This document shows, piece by piece, positions 39,757-49,599 of a stretch of 64,000 bases of DNA (the first letter of the stretch is position 1; the number at the start of each line of letters is the position of its first letter). The stretch is from Pelomonas caseinilytica (lineage in GTDB: Bacteria; Pseudomonadota; Gammaproteobacteria; Burkholderiales; Burkholderiaceae_C). The notes beneath the pieces were generated by a model. That model was given only the letters and a program-made list of their open reading frames with translations, searched no databases and was not told the origin of the DNA. The DNA lies in contig NZ_JAJTWT010000008.1 in NCBI RefSeq assembly GCF_021353235.1, positions 62,001 through 126,000 on the forward strand. The letters run 5' to 3'. The translations under genes were made by a program, and so were the position numbers.

Positions 39757-40443
39757 ATGAGGCAGATTCCGCTCGCGCTGCTGGCGCCGCCGACGCACCG
39801 TTTCGACAACTTCCTGCCCGGCGCCAACGCCGAGGCGCTGGCGTATCTGCGCGGTCTTTCGCCCGGCGACCCGCCCGTGCTGCTGTGGGGGCCCACCGGC
39901 TCCGGCAAGACCCACCTGCTGCAGGCCCTGGCCGAGCACTGGCAGGCCGGCGGCCAGCGCGTGGCCTGGTACGACGCCGACACGCCGCTGCCCTGGGAAC
40001 TGCCGGCCCACGAGAGCCTGCTGCTGCTGGACGACTGCCAGCGCTTCGACGCCGGCCAGCAGCATGCGGCCTTCGCGCTCTTTGTGGCGTCGGCAGGGCA
40101 GGGCTACAACATCGTCGCCACCGCGGACGTGCCGGCCGTGGACCTCGACCTGCGCGAGGACCTGCGCACCCGGCTCGGCTGGGGGCCGAGCTTCGCGCTG
40201 GAACCCCTCGGCGAAGCCGAGATGCGCGCCGTGCTGAGGCGTGAGGCGGATCGGCGCGGGCTGCTGCTCGGCGACGAGGTGCTCGGCTATCTGCTCACGC
40301 GTTTCGAACGCAACCTCAAGGGTCTGATGACCTTGCTGGACCGCCTCGACCGGTTCGCCCTGGCCAGCAAGCGCGCGCTGACGCTGCCGTTGCTCAAGGC
40401 CATGCTGGCCGATGAGAAAATTGACTCTGACCCCAATTTATGA
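39757..40443 (+). CDS. hda: DnaA regulatory inactivator Hda
   Basis: Stimulates hydrolysis of DnaA-bound ATP with the sliding clamp, preventing over-initiation. 228 residues: the clamp-binding motif QIPLALL (3-9), Walker A GPTGSGKT (45-52), LLLLDDCQ Walker B, sensor region near ATADVP and LRTRLGWG. The clamp motif at the very N-terminus separates it from DnaA. A GTG at 39754 is an alternative start. Its stop overlaps the HAD gene start (ATGA). Confidence 0.92.
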   Translation: MRQIPLALLAPPTHRFDNFLPGANAEALAYLRGLSPGDPPVLLWGPTGSGKTHLLQALAEHWQAGGQRVAWYDADTPLPWELPAHESLLLLDDCQRFDAGQQHAAFALFVASAGQGYNIVATADVPAVDLDLREDLRTRLGWGPSFALEPLGEAEMRAVLRREADRRGLLLGDEVLGYLLTRFERNLKGLMTLLDRLDRFALASKRALTLPLLKAMLADEKIDSDPNL

Positions 40444-41108
40444 ATCTGACCTTGTTCGACCTCGACGGGACGTTGATCCCGGTGGACTCCGACCATGCCT
40501 TCGGGACCTTCATGGTGGACGTGGGCTGGGTGGACGGCGCGGCCTGGGGGGCGCGCAACGACGAGTTCTTCGCCCAGTACAACGCCGGGACGCTGGACCT
40601 GCCCGCCTATATCGAGTTCGCGACTTCGGCCTGGCGCCAAAGGCCGCTGCCCGAGGCGCTGGCGATGCGCGAACGCTTCATGGCCGAGGTGATGCAGCCG
40701 GCCCTGCGGCCGGAGGCCGTCGCCCTCGTCGAGAAGCATCGCGCCGCCGGTGATCTCATCGCCCTGGTCACTGCGACCAACGAGTTCGTCACGACGCCCA
40801 TCGCCGAGGCGTTCGACATCGAGCACCTCATCGCCGTCCAGCTCGAGCGCGACGGGGCAGGGCGCTACACCGGTGCCATCCGCGGCGTGCCGAGCTTCCG
40901 CGAAGGCAAGATCGCCCGCGTCGATGACTGGCTGGCGGGCCTCGGGGCACAATGGCGCGATTTCGAGCGCGTGAATTTCTACAGCGACTCGACCAACGAC
41001 CTGCCCCTGCTCGAACGCGTCAGCCATCCGGTGGCGACCAATCCCAGCCCGGCCCTGGCGCAGATCGCCAGCGAGCGTGGCTGGCCTCAGCTGCACCTCT
41101 TCGCATGA
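40440..41108 (+). CDS. HAD-IB family hydrolase (SerB-like)
   Basis: 222 residues. HAD motif I FDLDGTLIPVDS (Asp7, Asp9), motif II VTATNEF, motif III Lys in FREGKIARV and motif IV FYSDSTNDLPLLE are all present. It matches the HAD-IB group with serine phosphatase and CicA-like members. The substrate is not identifiable. It overlaps hda upstream and pcnB downstream by four bases each, a chain common in Burkholderiales. Confidence 0.88.
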   Translation: MNLTLFDLDGTLIPVDSDHAFGTFMVDVGWVDGAAWGARNDEFFAQYNAGTLDLPAYIEFATSAWRQRPLPEALAMRERFMAEVMQPALRPEAVALVEKHRAAGDLIALVTATNEFVTTPIAEAFDIEHLIAVQLERDGAGRYTGAIRGVPSFREGKIARVDDWLAGLGAQWRDFERVNFYSDSTNDLPLLERVSHPVATNPSPALAQIASERGWPQLHLFA

Positions 41109-42667
41109 TCAAGAAGTTCATCGACAAGCTGCTCGGCAAGCCTGCCGCAGCCAAGAAAACCAGTCCGCTGGGCAAGCGGGTCGAGGTTGGCGCCGAGGTT
41201 CACGGCATCAACCCCGACCTCCTCGACGAACGCGCCGTCAAGGTCGTCAAGACGCTGGCGGACGCCGGCTTCGAGGCCTACATCGTCGGCGGCGCCGTGC
41301 GCGACCTGCTGCTGGGCATGCGGCCCAAGGACTTCGACGTCGCCACCAACGCGACGCCCGAGCAGGTCAAGGGTTTGTTCCGCCGCGCCTTCATCATCGG
41401 CCGGCGCTTTCGCATCGTCCACGTCGTCTACGGCCGCGGCCGCGAGCATGAGGTCATCGAGGTCTCGACCTTCCGTGCCCTGCCGACCGAGTCGGAAGCC
41501 GTCGCCGGCAACGAGAAGACGGCCAAGGCCGAACTCGACGGCAAGCACCACGCCGTGGACGCCAGCGGCCGTGTGTTGCGCGACAACGTCTGGGGTCCGC
41601 AGATCGAAGACGCCGCCCGCCGCGACTTCACGGTCAACGCGATGTACTACGACCCGCAGCGCCGCCTCGTCGTCGACTACCACGGCGGCCTGGCCGACGC
41701 CAAGGCCAAGGTGCTGCGCATGATCGGCGACCCCGAGACCCGCTACCGCGAGGACCCGGTGCGCATCATCCGCGCCGTGCGCTTCGCGGCCAAGCTGGGT
41801 TTCGAGCTCGAAGCCAAGACCCTCGCGCCCATCAAGGCCTCGTCGGCGCTGCTGGCCAACGTGCCGGCCTCGCGCCTGTTCGACGAGATGATCAAGCTGC
41901 TGCAGACCGGCCATTCGCTGGCCAGCCTCGCGCAACTCAAGAAGCTGGGCCTGGCGCGCGGCGTCTTCGCCGTCCTCGACGCCATGCTCACCGAGACCGG
42001 CGACCTGCCCGAGGGCAAGCGCGGCAGCTTCCTGCGCCAGGCCTTCGAGGACACCGACCGCCGCGTCAACGAGGGCCGCGGTGTCAGCCCGAGCTTCATG
42101 CTGGCCTGCATGCTCTGGCACGAGGTGCTGGACCGCTGGACCCGCATCCGCGCCGGTGGCGAGCCGGCCGTGCCAGCCCTGGCCCAAGCCATCGACGCCG
42201 TCTTCGATGCCCGCATCGGCGACATCTCCGGCCGCGGCAAGCTGGCCGCCGACATGCGCGAGATCTGGATGATGCAGACCCGCTTCGAGCGCCGCAGCGG
42301 CTCGGGCGTGTTCAGCCTCATCGAGCAGCCCCGCTACCGCGCCGGCTTCGACTTCCTGCGGCTGCGCGCCGATGCTGGCGAGATCGACCCGGCGCTGGCC
42401 GACTGGTGGGAGGACTTCGCCCTCGGCAGCGACGACGACCGGCAGGCGCTGTTGGCTGAGGCCCGTGCCGCGCAGCAGAAGGCGCCGCGCGCCGTCCGTG
42501 CGCCACGGCCCGAGCCGTCGGCCCCTGCGGAGGGCGAGCCGGAGTCCGACGTCGCCGAAGCCGCCGAGGCCATCGACGCGCCGGCCAGGAAGCGCCGCCG
42601 CCGTCGCCGCAAGCCGGCCGGAGGCGGGGAGGGCGCGGCCCCCGCGCCGGCGTCCGCCGCCGAGTGA
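41105..42667 (+). CDS. pcnB: Poly(A) polymerase I
   Basis: Adds 3' poly(A) tails to RNA, promoting decay. 520 residues: nucleotidyltransferase motif [20 protein letters not shown] with the DxD pair, [22 protein letters not shown], and [21 protein letters not shown] of the class-II head. The C-terminal tail is Ala/Pro/Glu-rich and ends in an arginine block ([11 protein letters not shown]), common to PAP I. The start at 41105 overlaps the HAD stop. tRNA nucleotidyltransferase is the alternative, but the tail and length favour PcnB. Confidence 0.93.
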   Translation: MIKKFIDKLLGKPAAAKKTSPLGKRVEVGAEVHGINPDLLDERAVKVVKTLADAGFEAYIVGGAVRDLLLGMRPKDFDVATNATPEQVKGLFRRAFIIGRRFRIVHVVYGRGREHEVIEVSTFRALPTESEAVAGNEKTAKAELDGKHHAVDASGRVLRDNVWGPQIEDAARRDFTVNAMYYDPQRRLVVDYHGGLADAKAKVLRMIGDPETRYREDPVRIIRAVRFAAKLGFELEAKTLAPIKASSALLANVPASRLFDEMIKLLQTGHSLASLAQLKKLGLARGVFAVLDAMLTETGDLPEGKRGSFLRQAFEDTDRRVNEGRGVSPSFMLACMLWHEVLDRWTRIRAGGEPAVPALAQAIDAVFDARIGDISGRGKLAADMREIWMMQTRFERRSGSGVFSLIEQPRYRAGFDFLRLRADAGEIDPALADWWEDFALGSDDDRQALLAEARAAQQKAPRAVRAPRPEPSAPAEGEPESDVAEAAEAIDAPARKRRRRRRKPAGGGEGAAPAPASAAE

Positions 42668-43173
42668 GTTCGCGCGCCTACGTCGGCCTGGGCGCCAACC
42701 TCGGGACCGACCTGCTCGCGACGCTGACTCAGGCCGCCCAGGCCCTGGCCGCGCTGCCCGGCACCCGTCTCGTGGCCTTGTCCAGCGCCTGGCGCAGCGC
42801 CCCGGTGGATGCCGGCGGTCCGGACTTCCTGAACGCCGTCGCCGCCCTGGAGACGGCGCTCGCGCCGCTGGAGCTGCTGGATGCGCTGCAGGCCATCGAG
42901 CAGGCCCATGGCCGCGAGCGGCCCTACCGCAACGCGCCGAGGACCCTCGACCTCGACCTGCTGCTCTTCGGTGATCTCGTGACGGACCACCCGCGGCTGA
43001 CCCTGCCCCATCCGCGCCTGGCCGAGCGCGCCTTCGTGCTGCGTCCGCTGCTGGAAATCGCTCCCGGCCTGTCCGCGTGGGCGGCGGGCGAGGGCTGGCG
43101 GCAGCAGCGCATCGAGCGCGCCGGTCCGATCCCGTTCCAGGCATCCGCACCGCGGCCGGAGGGGGCGGCGTGA
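42664..43173 (+). CDS. folK: HPPK (folate pathway pyrophosphokinase)
   Basis: 2-amino-4-hydroxy-6-hydroxymethyldihydropteridine diphosphokinase, 169 residues. [10 protein letters not shown] at the start, [41 protein letters not shown] and [16 protein letters not shown] are all conserved; the R-x-LDLDLLL block binds ATP/Mg. The GTG start overlaps the pcnB stop, and its own stop overlaps the next start. folK after pcnB is typical of Burkholderiales. Confidence 0.96.
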   Translation: MSSRAYVGLGANLGTDLLATLTQAAQALAALPGTRLVALSSAWRSAPVDAGGPDFLNAVAALETALAPLELLDALQAIEQAHGRERPYRNAPRTLDLDLLLFGDLVTDHPRLTLPHPRLAERAFVLRPLLEIAPGLSAWAAGEGWRQQRIERAGPIPFQASAPRPEGAA

Positions 43174-44294
43174 TCCGGGCTCTCGCGCGCGTGCTGCGCG
43201 GGCTGCGCGAAGACCGCTTCTTTCTGATCCTGCTCGCGGCGCTGGTGGCGTTCAGCGTCTTCGATCCTGGCCGCATCCCGCGCTACGGCGCCCTGGTCGA
43301 CTGGCCGACCATCGCCGCGCTGGCCGGCCTGCTGCTGCTGACCAAGGGACTGGAACTCAGCGGGGCCCTGCGCCGGCTCGGCCGCCTGTGGGTGGGGGCC
43401 ATGTCGACCGAGCGCGCCGCGGCGCTGTCCCTGGTGACGGCCGCGGCGCTGCTGTCCACCGTCTTGACGAACGACGTGGCGCTCTTCGTCGTCGTGCCGC
43501 TGACCCTGGGCGTGTGCCGCCTCACCGGCATGCCGGCGACCCGGATGGTCGTCTTCGAGGCGCTGGCGGTCAACGCGGGTTCGGCCCTGACGCCGATCGG
43601 CAATCCGCAGAACCTCTTCATCTGGCAGCTCTCCAAGGTCTCGTTCGGCGAGTTCGTCTGGCAATTGCTGCCCCTGGTGGCGGCGCTGATGGCCGCGCTG
43701 CTCACGCTGACGGCCTGTTCCTTCAGCGGCCGGCCCATCCGGGTGGAGGAGCACGAAGACGTGCCCGTCGACCGCCTGCTGCTGTGGGCCTCGCTGGCCC
43801 TGTACGTCCCCTTCCTCGTCGCGACCGACATGCATCTGGCAGGCTGGGCGGTCGCGGCGGTGCTGGCGGCCTACCTGCTGATGCGTCCGGCCGTCGTGGC
43901 GGAGCTCGACTGGGGCCTGCTGCTGGTCTTCGTGCTGATGTTCGTCGACCTGCGCCTGCTGGCCGGCCTCGATGCGGTGCGTGGGGCGATGCTGGGCCTG
44001 GGCCTGCAGCGGCCGGAGAACCTGTACTGGGCGGCCATCGGCGCGAGCCAGCTCATCAGCAACGTGCCTGCCGCCATCGCGCTGGCCGAGTACGCGCGGG
44101 ACTGGCGCGTCATCGCCTACGGCGTGAACGTCGGCGGCTTCGGCTTCATGGTGGGCTCGCTGGCCAACCTCATCGCCCTGCGGCTGACCGGGGACCGCAA
44201 GGCCTTGCGGACCTTCCATGCCTATGCCGTGCCGGCGCTGCTGGTGGCGGCGGTGCTGGGCTACGCCATCCTCTTCTTCGCGGGGTGCTCGTGA
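43170..44294 (+). CDS. SLC13/ArsB-like anion permease
   Basis: 374 residues, about ten membrane helices. [20 protein letters not shown] and [18 protein letters not shown] are the conserved hairpins of the ion-transporter (CitMHS/ArsB/NhaD) superfamily, repeated late as [14 protein letters not shown]. The substrate may be arsenite, carboxylate, sulfate or Na+/H+; no ars gene is near. GTG start overlapping the folK stop, last in the hda-HAD-pcnB-folK chain. Membership in that chain may reflect only tight packing. Confidence 0.82.
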   Translation: MIRALARVLRGLREDRFFLILLAALVAFSVFDPGRIPRYGALVDWPTIAALAGLLLLTKGLELSGALRRLGRLWVGAMSTERAAALSLVTAAALLSTVLTNDVALFVVVPLTLGVCRLTGMPATRMVVFEALAVNAGSALTPIGNPQNLFIWQLSKVSFGEFVWQLLPLVAALMAALLTLTACSFSGRPIRVEEHEDVPVDRLLLWASLALYVPFLVATDMHLAGWAVAAVLAAYLLMRPAVVAELDWGLLLVFVLMFVDLRLLAGLDAVRGAMLGLGLQRPENLYWAAIGASQLISNVPAAIALAEYARDWRVIAYGVNVGGFGFMVGSLANLIALRLTGDRKALRTFHAYAVPALLVAAVLGYAILFFAGCS

Positions 44295-44369
44295 GGCGTC
44301 ATGATGCTGTCATGGTGACCGGCTAGGTAAACTCGCGCCCTTCCCATCAGAACGAGTCAAAGGACGGCC

Positions 44370-45017
44370 ATGCTGTTCGGCAAACTGCTGCCCCGCGAGG
44401 GCAATTTTTTTGAGCTGTTCAACGAGCACGGCAACCACATCGCCGAAGGCGCGCGCTCTTTCCTGAAGATGATCGAGAACTACGCCGATGCGGCGCAGCG
44501 CCAGAAGTACGCCGACGAGGTGGATCAGTCGGAACATGCGGCCGACCGCATCACGGCCGAGGTCAACCGGCTGCTGCATCGCACCTTCATCACCCCCATC
44601 GACCGCGAGCAGATCCACAGCCTGATCAACGCGATGGACGACATCCTCGACCTGCTTCAGGATTCGTCGGAGACGCTCTCGCTCTACGACGTGCGCACGG
44701 TGCCCGAGCAGGTGCTGCAGCTGGCGACGCTGTCGGTGCGCTGCTGTGAGCGCGTGCAGCATGCCGTCACGCTGCTGCCCCACCTCAGCAAGCCGGCCAC
44801 GACGGAGGCCGCGCTCAAGACCTGCGAGGAGATCGATCGCCTGGAGTCCGATGCCGACCGTGTCATGCGCTCGGCCATGTCGCGGCTGTTCCGCGAGCAG
44901 GAGGACGTGCGGGAGCTGATCAAGCTCAAGGCGATCTACGAACAGCTGGAATCCATCTCCGACCGCTGCGAGGACGTGGCCAACCTCATCGAGGGCATCG
45001 TCCTCGAGAACTCCTGA
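44370..45017 (+). CDS. DUF47 (PhoU-like) Pit accessory protein
   Basis: 215 residues, all helical: EGNFFELFNEHGNHIAEGA, EHAADRITAEVNRLLHRTF, IDREQIHSLINAMDDILDLL. This is the DUF47/YkaA type, a PhoU-like cytoplasmic protein encoded before pit genes and thought to regulate the transporter. The pit gene begins 13 bases after its stop. Confidence 0.92.
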   Translation: MLFGKLLPREGNFFELFNEHGNHIAEGARSFLKMIENYADAAQRQKYADEVDQSEHAADRITAEVNRLLHRTFITPIDREQIHSLINAMDDILDLLQDSSETLSLYDVRTVPEQVLQLATLSVRCCERVQHAVTLLPHLSKPATTEAALKTCEEIDRLESDADRVMRSAMSRLFREQEDVRELIKLKAIYEQLESISDRCEDVANLIEGIVLENS

Positions 45018-45030
45018 GCCGGGAGCGACC

Positions 45031-46041
45031 ATGCCTCAGGCAGAAATCGCCTTCTGGGTGGTGGCTTTGCTCGTCGTGCTGGCCCTGCTGTTCGACTTCA
45101 TGAACGGCTTCCACGACGCGGCCAATTCCATCGCCACCGTCGTGTCCACGGGGGTGCTCAAGCCGCAGCAGGCCGTATTGTTCGCGGCCTTCTTCAACGT
45201 CGTGGCCATCGCCATCTTCCAGCTCAAGGTGGCAGCGACGGTGGGCAAGGGCATCGTCGAGCCCGGCATCGTGGACCACCACGTTGTTTTCGGCGCCCTC
45301 ATCGGCGCCATCGCCTGGAACGCCATCACCTGGTGGTGGGGCATCCCGTCGAGCTCGTCGCACGCCCTCATCGGCGGCATCGCGGGCGCCGTCGTCGCCA
45401 AGGCCGGCCCGCAGGCCCTGATCGCCAGCGGCATCTGGAAGACCGTGGCCTTCATCATCGTCTCGCCTCTGCTGGGCTATCTGCTGGGTTCGCTGATGAT
45501 GGTCATCGTCGCGTGGATCGTGCGGCGCAAGTCGCCCTTGCGGGTGGACCGCTGGTTCCGCAGGCTGCAGCTCGTCTCGGCCGGGCTGTACAGCCTGGGC
45601 CATGGCGGCAACGACGCCCAGAAAACCATCGGCCTGATCTGGATGTTGCTGATCGCGGCCGGCATGGTGGGCGTCGGCGAGAAGGCGCCGCCGGCCTGGG
45701 TCATCGTCGCCTGCTACATCGCCATCGGCATGGGCACCATGTTCGGCGGCTGGCGCATCGTGCAGACCATGGGCCAGCGCATCACCAAGCTCAAGCCGGT
45801 CGGTGGTTTCTGTGCCGAGACGGGCGGCGCCCTCACGCTGTTCCTGGCGACGGCGCTCGGTGTGCCGGTGTCCACGACGCACACCATCACGGGCGCCATC
45901 GTCGGCGTGGGCTCGGTGCCGCGCCCCTCCGCCGTGCGCTGGGGCGTGGCGGGCAGCATCGTCTGGGCCTGGATCTTCACGATCCCGGCGGCCGCGTTGA
46001 TGGCCGGCGTCTGCTATTGGGTCAGCTTCGCGTTGTATTGA
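45031..46041 (+). CDS. pit: Low-affinity inorganic phosphate transporter
   Basis: Imports metal-phosphate by proton symport. 336 residues, about ten helices. FDFMNGFHDAANSIATVVST and the second inverted copy SLGHGGNDAQKTIGLIWMLL carry the signature GxNDAxK-like residues. Shorter than E. coli PitA (499) because it lacks the central loop, the usual form beside DUF47 genes. Co-transcribed with the preceding gene. Confidence 0.95.
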   Translation: MPQAEIAFWVVALLVVLALLFDFMNGFHDAANSIATVVSTGVLKPQQAVLFAAFFNVVAIAIFQLKVAATVGKGIVEPGIVDHHVVFGALIGAIAWNAITWWWGIPSSSSHALIGGIAGAVVAKAGPQALIASGIWKTVAFIIVSPLLGYLLGSLMMVIVAWIVRRKSPLRVDRWFRRLQLVSAGLYSLGHGGNDAQKTIGLIWMLLIAAGMVGVGEKAPPAWVIVACYIAIGMGTMFGGWRIVQTMGQRITKLKPVGGFCAETGGALTLFLATALGVPVSTTHTITGAIVGVGSVPRPSAVRWGVAGSIVWAWIFTIPAAALMAGVCYWVSFALY

Positions 46042-46145
46042 CCCCCCCTACGGCCTGACGGCCGCCCCCTCAAGGGGGCACTCCCGACGGACCGGCGAAG
46101 CCGGATCCGTGGGAGTCGCTGGAGGGGCGGCGGCGCTGCGCGCGC
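46042..46145. repeat. Intergenic hairpin element with CCCCCTCAAGGGGG core (copy c)
   Basis: GCCCCCTCAAGGGGGC (about 46066-46082), CCGGCGAAGCCGG, and CGCTGGAGGGGCGGCGGCGC closely parallel the element at 35645-35766. Between convergent pit and the TM2 gene, where it could also serve as a terminator. Confidence 0.7.
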
Positions 46146-46152
46146 CTGGGTG

Positions 46153-46584
46153 TCAGGATGAAGTTGCCTGTGACTCGAAATAGCGTTGGGCGCTGAAGGC
46201 GATGGTGGACATCAGCGCGATGCCGCCGACGAACAGGCAGAGCACGACGCCGATGATGGCGCCCCAGCGCGCGGGCGGAGCCGGGTGACCCGGGTTGAAG
46301 CGGGCGTTCCAGCGCTCGTCGGGCGTGAGGCCGTAGACGATGCCGCCGAGCAGTGCCGCGACCAGGCTCAGGCCCAGCCAGGGGATCAGCAACCAGGCCA
46401 GGCGGTCGTCCTGGCCGAGGGCGTCCATGCGGTGCACGCCCGCGAGGCCGACCAGGGTGGGCAGCGGGAATAGCCAGGCCCAGCGGTCCTTCAGGCCGTG
46501 CAGGTAGAAGCGGTGGAGGCCGAAGATGCCGACCAGCAGGGCCAGCCAGGTGGCGACCGCCTTGTGCTTGACCCCGCCGTTCAT
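46153..46584 (-). CDS. TM2-like small membrane protein
   Basis: 143 residues with four hydrophobic segments. HKAVATWLALLVGIFGLHRFYL has the G-x-HRFYLG-like TM2 signature at the first helix pair. Function unknown. Its ATG overlaps the stop of the GNAT gene upstream, so the two are co-expressed. Confidence 0.78.
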   Translation of the reverse strand: MNGGVKHKAVATWLALLVGIFGLHRFYLHGLKDRWAWLFPLPTLVGLAGVHRMDALGQDDRLAWLLIPWLGLSLVAALLGGIVYGLTPDERWNARFNPGHPAPPARWGAIIGVVLCLFVGGIALMSTIAFSAQRYFESQATSS

Positions 46585-47120
46585 TCGGCGGCGGCGCTGT
46601 TGCCCTGACCCAGCGTGCGCTGCATCAGCACCACGTCCAGCCAGCGGCCGAACTTCCAGCCGGCGCTCTTGAGCACGCCGGTGTGCTGGAAGCCCAGGGC
46701 CGTGTGCACGCCGATCGAGCCGGCATTGGCCGCATCGCCGATGACGGCCAGCATCTGCCGCGCACCGGCCGCCTCGCAACGGGCGATCAACTCGGCCAGC
46801 AGCAGCCGGCCGACACCCTGGCCTTGGGCGGCCGGGGCGAGGTAGATGGAATCCTCGACGCAGAAGCGATAGGCCAGGCGAGGGCGGAAATAGTTGGCGT
46901 AGGCATAGCCCAGCACGCGGCCGTCGCGCTCGGCGACCAGCCAGGGCAGGCCGCGGCCCAGCACCTCGGCGCGGCGCCGGCCCATTTCCTCGGTGCTCGG
47001 CACTTCGGTCTCGAAGGTGCCGGTGCCTTCCAGGACGGCCTGGCCGTAGATGGACTGGATGGCGGGGAGGTCGGCGTCGGTGCTGGGGCGGATGTGCAGG
47101 GGGGAGGCAGGCGAGGTCAT
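46581..47120 (-). CDS. GNAT acetyltransferase, phosphinothricin-acetyltransferase-like
   Basis: 179 residues. IRPSTDADLPAIQSIYGQAV, TGTFETEVPS, YAYANYFRPRLAYRFCVEDS and the acetyl-CoA loop APAAQGQGVGRLLL match the PAT/MddA type, which acetylates the amino group of small molecules such as methionine analogues. No biosynthetic cluster is present, so it is more likely a housekeeping detoxifier. Divergent from rpsP. Confidence 0.88.
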   Translation of the reverse strand: MTSPASPLHIRPSTDADLPAIQSIYGQAVLEGTGTFETEVPSTEEMGRRRAEVLGRGLPWLVAERDGRVLGYAYANYFRPRLAYRFCVEDSIYLAPAAQGQGVGRLLLAELIARCEAAGARQMLAVIGDAANAGSIGVHTALGFQHTGVLKSAGWKFGRWLDVVLMQRTLGQGNSAAAE

Positions 47121-47145
47121 GGTCTCAAGTCGTTTTCGATCAGTT

Positions 47146-47151
47146 TATAAT
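47146..47151 (+). promoter_or_regulatory. -10 box of the rpsP operon
   Basis: Perfect TATAAT, 171 bases upstream of the rpsP ATG. No good -35 is seen at 16-18 bases, so an activator or an unusual -35 may be used. The long leader has room for a regulatory RNA, but no known one was recognised. Confidence 0.5.
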
Positions 47152-47322
47152 GCCGGGTTCTGGCGCTGGCCGCGGGGAGCTGCGGCGTATCTACGGGGCC
47201 AGGGACGGTGGCAACACCGGCGGGGACTCGCCGCGAACCGATCACTTGATCGAACCGATCTGCTCGCCCTGAGTGTCTCCTGGTGCGGTGATCGCAACCT
47301 CATCATCAATTAAGGAAACATC

Positions 47323-47586
47323 ATGGTTGTCATTCGTCTCGCCCGCGGCGGCTCCAAGAAGCGCCCCTTCTACAACATCGTCGTCGCCAACAGCCGCCAG
47401 CGCCGTGACGGCCGCTTCATCGAGCGCGTCGGCTTCTACAACCCCATCGCCTCGGGTGCCGCCGAGAAGCTGCGCGTCGAGCAAGACCGCGTGAGCTACT
47501 GGGTCGGCGTCGGCGCCCAGCTGTCGCCCACCGTCGCGCGCCTGGTCGGCGAAGCCAAGCAGGCTGCCGTTCCCGCCGCCGCCTAA
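47323..47586 (+). CDS. rpsP: 30S ribosomal protein S16
   Basis: 87 residues: [20 protein letters not shown] and [16 protein letters not shown] are hallmarks of S16. AAGGAA precedes the ATG. First gene of rpsP-rimM-trmD-rplS. A strong intrinsic-type hairpin lies 26 bases after its stop, inside rimM, so most transcripts may end after rpsP. Confidence 0.98.
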   Translation: MVVIRLARGGSKKRPFYNIVVANSRQRRDGRFIERVGFYNPIASGAAEKLRVEQDRVSYWVGVGAQLSPTVARLVGEAKQAAVPAAA

Positions 47587-47589
47587 GAC

Positions 47590-48198
47590 GTGGCCGGCCA
47601 CAAGCCTCGGCAAGACGGCGCTTCGGCGCCGTCTTTTGCTTCTGACGGCGCCGACCCGCCCTGGCCGGCCGACGCGGTCCAGGTCGGCCGCATCCTCGAC
47701 GCCTGGGGCGTCAAGGGCTGGTTCAAGGTGCAGGCCTACTCCCAGCAGGCCGACGCACTCTTCGCCGCCAAGCACTGGTTCCTCAGGAGCGACGGCCCCA
47801 AGCCGGGCCGGCGCACTTTGAAGATGCTGTCGGTGCGCGAGCACGGCGAGGGCATCGTCGCGAGCGCTGAGGGCGTCGCCGACCGCAACGGCGCCGAGGC
47901 GCTGCGCGGCTGGGAACTATGGGTGTCCCGCACCGACTTCCCCCGCGCCGGCGATGGCGAGTACTACTGGATCGACCTGATCGGCCTGGACGTGGTCAAC
48001 CGCGAGGCTCAGCCGCTCGGTCGCGTCATCGGCCTCATCGACACCGGCCCGCACGCCGTGCTGCGCATCCTGCCGCCCGGCGTGGCCGAGCCGGCCAAGC
48101 CCGACCAGGAGCGGCTGATCCCCTTCGTCGAGGCTTTCGTCGACGACGTCGACCTCGCCGCGAGGCAGATTCGCGTCGACTGGGGCGCGGACTACTGA
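47590..48198 (+). CDS. rimM: Ribosome maturation factor RimM
   Basis: Assists 30S head assembly and binds S19. 202 residues: [19 protein letters not shown] begins the RimM-N domain; [13 protein letters not shown] and [14 protein letters not shown] mark the PRC-barrel. The only in-frame start is GTG at 47590, three bases after rpsP, giving a 32-residue nonconserved leader. Codons 8-15 lie on a perfect 10-bp UUCG hairpin with a T-run. An unmarked start (for example CTG) downstream cannot be excluded. The odd arrangement is discussed in the findings. Confidence 0.93.
   Translation: MAGHKPRQDGASAPSFASDGADPPWPADAVQVGRILDAWGVKGWFKVQAYSQQADALFAAKHWFLRSDGPKPGRRTLKMLSVREHGEGIVASAEGVADRNGAEALRGWELWVSRTDFPRAGDGEYYWIDLIGLDVVNREAQPLGRVIGLIDTGPHAVLRILPPGVAEPAKPDQERLIPFVEAFVDDVDLAARQIRVDWGADY
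47612..47640 (+). terminator. Intrinsic terminator/attenuator inside the rimM 5' coding region
   Basis: AAGACGGCGC-TTCG-GCGCCGTCTT, a perfect 10-bp stem with a UUCG tetraloop, then TTGCTTCT. It has the form of a Rho-independent terminator and lies within 26-50 bases of the rpsP stop. Confidence 0.85.
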
Positions 48199-48212
48199 GC
48201 GGCGTGCCGGCC

Positions 48213-48965
48213 ATGCGCTTCGACGTCCTGACGATCTTCCCGGAGCTGTTCGCCCCGCACCTGACGCACGGTGTCACGCGGCGGGCCTTCGAGAGCCGCC
48301 AGGTCGACGTGCGCCTGTGGCCGCTGCGCGATTTCGCCGAGGACAACTACCGCCGCGTGGACGACCGGCCCTATGGCGGCGGTCCCGGCATGGTGATGCT
48401 GGCCGAGCCGCTGGAGCGGGCGCTGGCCGCCGTGCGGGCCGACCGGGGCGAGGAGGGCGCCGCCGTCATCCATTTCACGCCCACAGGCGCGCGGCTGGAC
48501 CAGGCCAGGGTCCAGGCCCTGGCCGGCGGTCCCGGCGCCATCCTGCTGTGCGGCCGCTACGAAGGCATCGACCAGCGCGTACTGGACCGTCACGTGACGC
48601 TCGAACTGAGCCTGGGCGACTTCGTGCTCTCCGGCGGCGAACTGCCGGCGCTGGCGCTGCTGGATGCCGTCGCGCGGCTCCAGGACGGCGTGCTCGGCGA
48701 CGCCCAATCCCACCAGCAGGACAGCTTCTCCGATGGCTTGCTGGACTGCCCGCACTACAGCCGTCCCGAGGTGCTGCCCGACGGGCGCGAGGTGCCGGCG
48801 GTGCTGCTGTCCGGCCATCACGCCGACATCAAGCGCTGGCGCCGCGAACAGTCGCTGGCGCTGACCGCCGCGCGGCGGCCCGACCTCATCGAGGCGGCGC
48901 GTGCCGCCGGCCGGCTCAGCCGGGCCGACGAGGCCTACCTGGCCAAGTCTAGGCAAAACCCGTAA
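48213..48965 (+). CDS. trmD: tRNA (guanine-N1-)-methyltransferase
   Basis: Methylates G37 of tRNAs. 250 residues: [37 protein letters not shown] (SAM trefoil-knot), [14 protein letters not shown], and [17 protein letters not shown] nine bases upstream is an alternative start. Third gene in the rpsP operon, standard order. Confidence 0.97.
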   Translation: MRFDVLTIFPELFAPHLTHGVTRRAFESRQVDVRLWPLRDFAEDNYRRVDDRPYGGGPGMVMLAEPLERALAAVRADRGEEGAAVIHFTPTGARLDQARVQALAGGPGAILLCGRYEGIDQRVLDRHVTLELSLGDFVLSGGELPALALLDAVARLQDGVLGDAQSHQQDSFSDGLLDCPHYSRPEVLPDGREVPAVLLSGHHADIKRWRREQSLALTAARRPDLIEAARAAGRLSRADEAYLAKSRQNP

Positions 48966-48973
48966 ACGCGGGC

Positions 48974-48979
48974 TATACT
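48974..48979 (+). promoter_or_regulatory. Possible internal -10 for rplS
   Basis: TATACT nine bases after the trmD stop and 112 bases before rplS. No convincing -35 was found. It would allow L19 to be made at ribosomal levels despite the attenuator before rimM-trmD. Confidence 0.35.
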
Positions 48980-49091
48980 TGCGGGCTGTCCGATCCTCTG
49001 GCGGGTCGAGTGGACCGGGCCCTTCAATGCAAGGGGCCGGCTGCAAACCCAACCGATAAATAGCGGCCCGCCAAGATCCTTAGGAGTACAG

Positions 49092-49445
49092 ATGGATCTC
49101 ATCCAAACCCTCGAGCAAGAAGAGATTGCTCGCCTGAACAAGACCATCCCGGCCTTCGCCCCCGGCGACACCGTGATCGTCAGCGTCAACGTCGTCGAAG
49201 GCAGCCGCAAGCGCGTCCAGGCCTACGAAGGCGTCGTGATCGCCAAGCGCAACCGCGGCCTGAACAGCAGCTTCATCGTCCGCAAGATCTCCAGCGGCGA
49301 AGGCGTCGAGCGCACCTTCCAGCTCTACAGCCCGCTGATCGCCTCGATCGAAGTCAAGCGCCGCGGCGACGTCCGCCGTGCCAAGCTCTACTACCTCCGC
49401 GAGCGTTCGGGCAAGTCGGCCCGTATCAAAGAAAAGCTTGCCTGA
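49092..49445 (+). CDS. rplS: 50S ribosomal protein L19
   Basis: 117 residues: [40 protein letters not shown] and [20 protein letters not shown] are L19 hallmarks. It sits at the 30S/50S interface. Last gene of the operon, followed by a hairpin-rich stretch and a terminator. Confidence 0.98.
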   Translation: MDLIQTLEQEEIARLNKTIPAFAPGDTVIVSVNVVEGSRKRVQAYEGVVIAKRNRGLNSSFIVRKISSGEGVERTFQLYSPLIASIEVKRRGDVRRAKLYYLRERSGKSARIKEKLA

Positions 49446-49449
49446 GCGA

Positions 49450-49545
49450 AGCTCAGAGGTGGCCGCAGGCCACTGTGGATTGCGCAGCAATTCACCGCGA
49501 GTTTTGGGCGGAGTCCATGTCGCTTGCGACGTGAACGCAGCCAAA
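49450..49545. repeat. Hairpin array after rplS
   Basis: Three successive small inverted repeats: GTGGCC-GCA-GGCCAC, GATTGC-GCA-GCAATTC (one offset base), and ATGTCGC-TT-GCGACGT. Such arrays of short hairpins resemble REP-like elements. Function unknown. Confidence 0.55.
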
Positions 49546-49561
49546 AGCTGGCCCAGCACTC

Positions 49562-49599
49562 AAGCCGCCCGGAGCTACGCTCTCGGCGGCTTTTGCTTT
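49562..49599 (+). terminator. rplS intrinsic terminator
   Basis: Outer arms AAGCCGCC (49562-49569) and GGCGGCTT (49585-49592) with an inner GAGC-TAC-GCTC stem, followed by TTGCTTTT. It ends just before the Nudix ATG. Confidence 0.85.

Noticed and set aside
47590..48198. A frameshift in rimM caused by the hairpin
   Set aside because: The frame is continuous through the hairpin, and the conserved VQVGRIL follows in frame.
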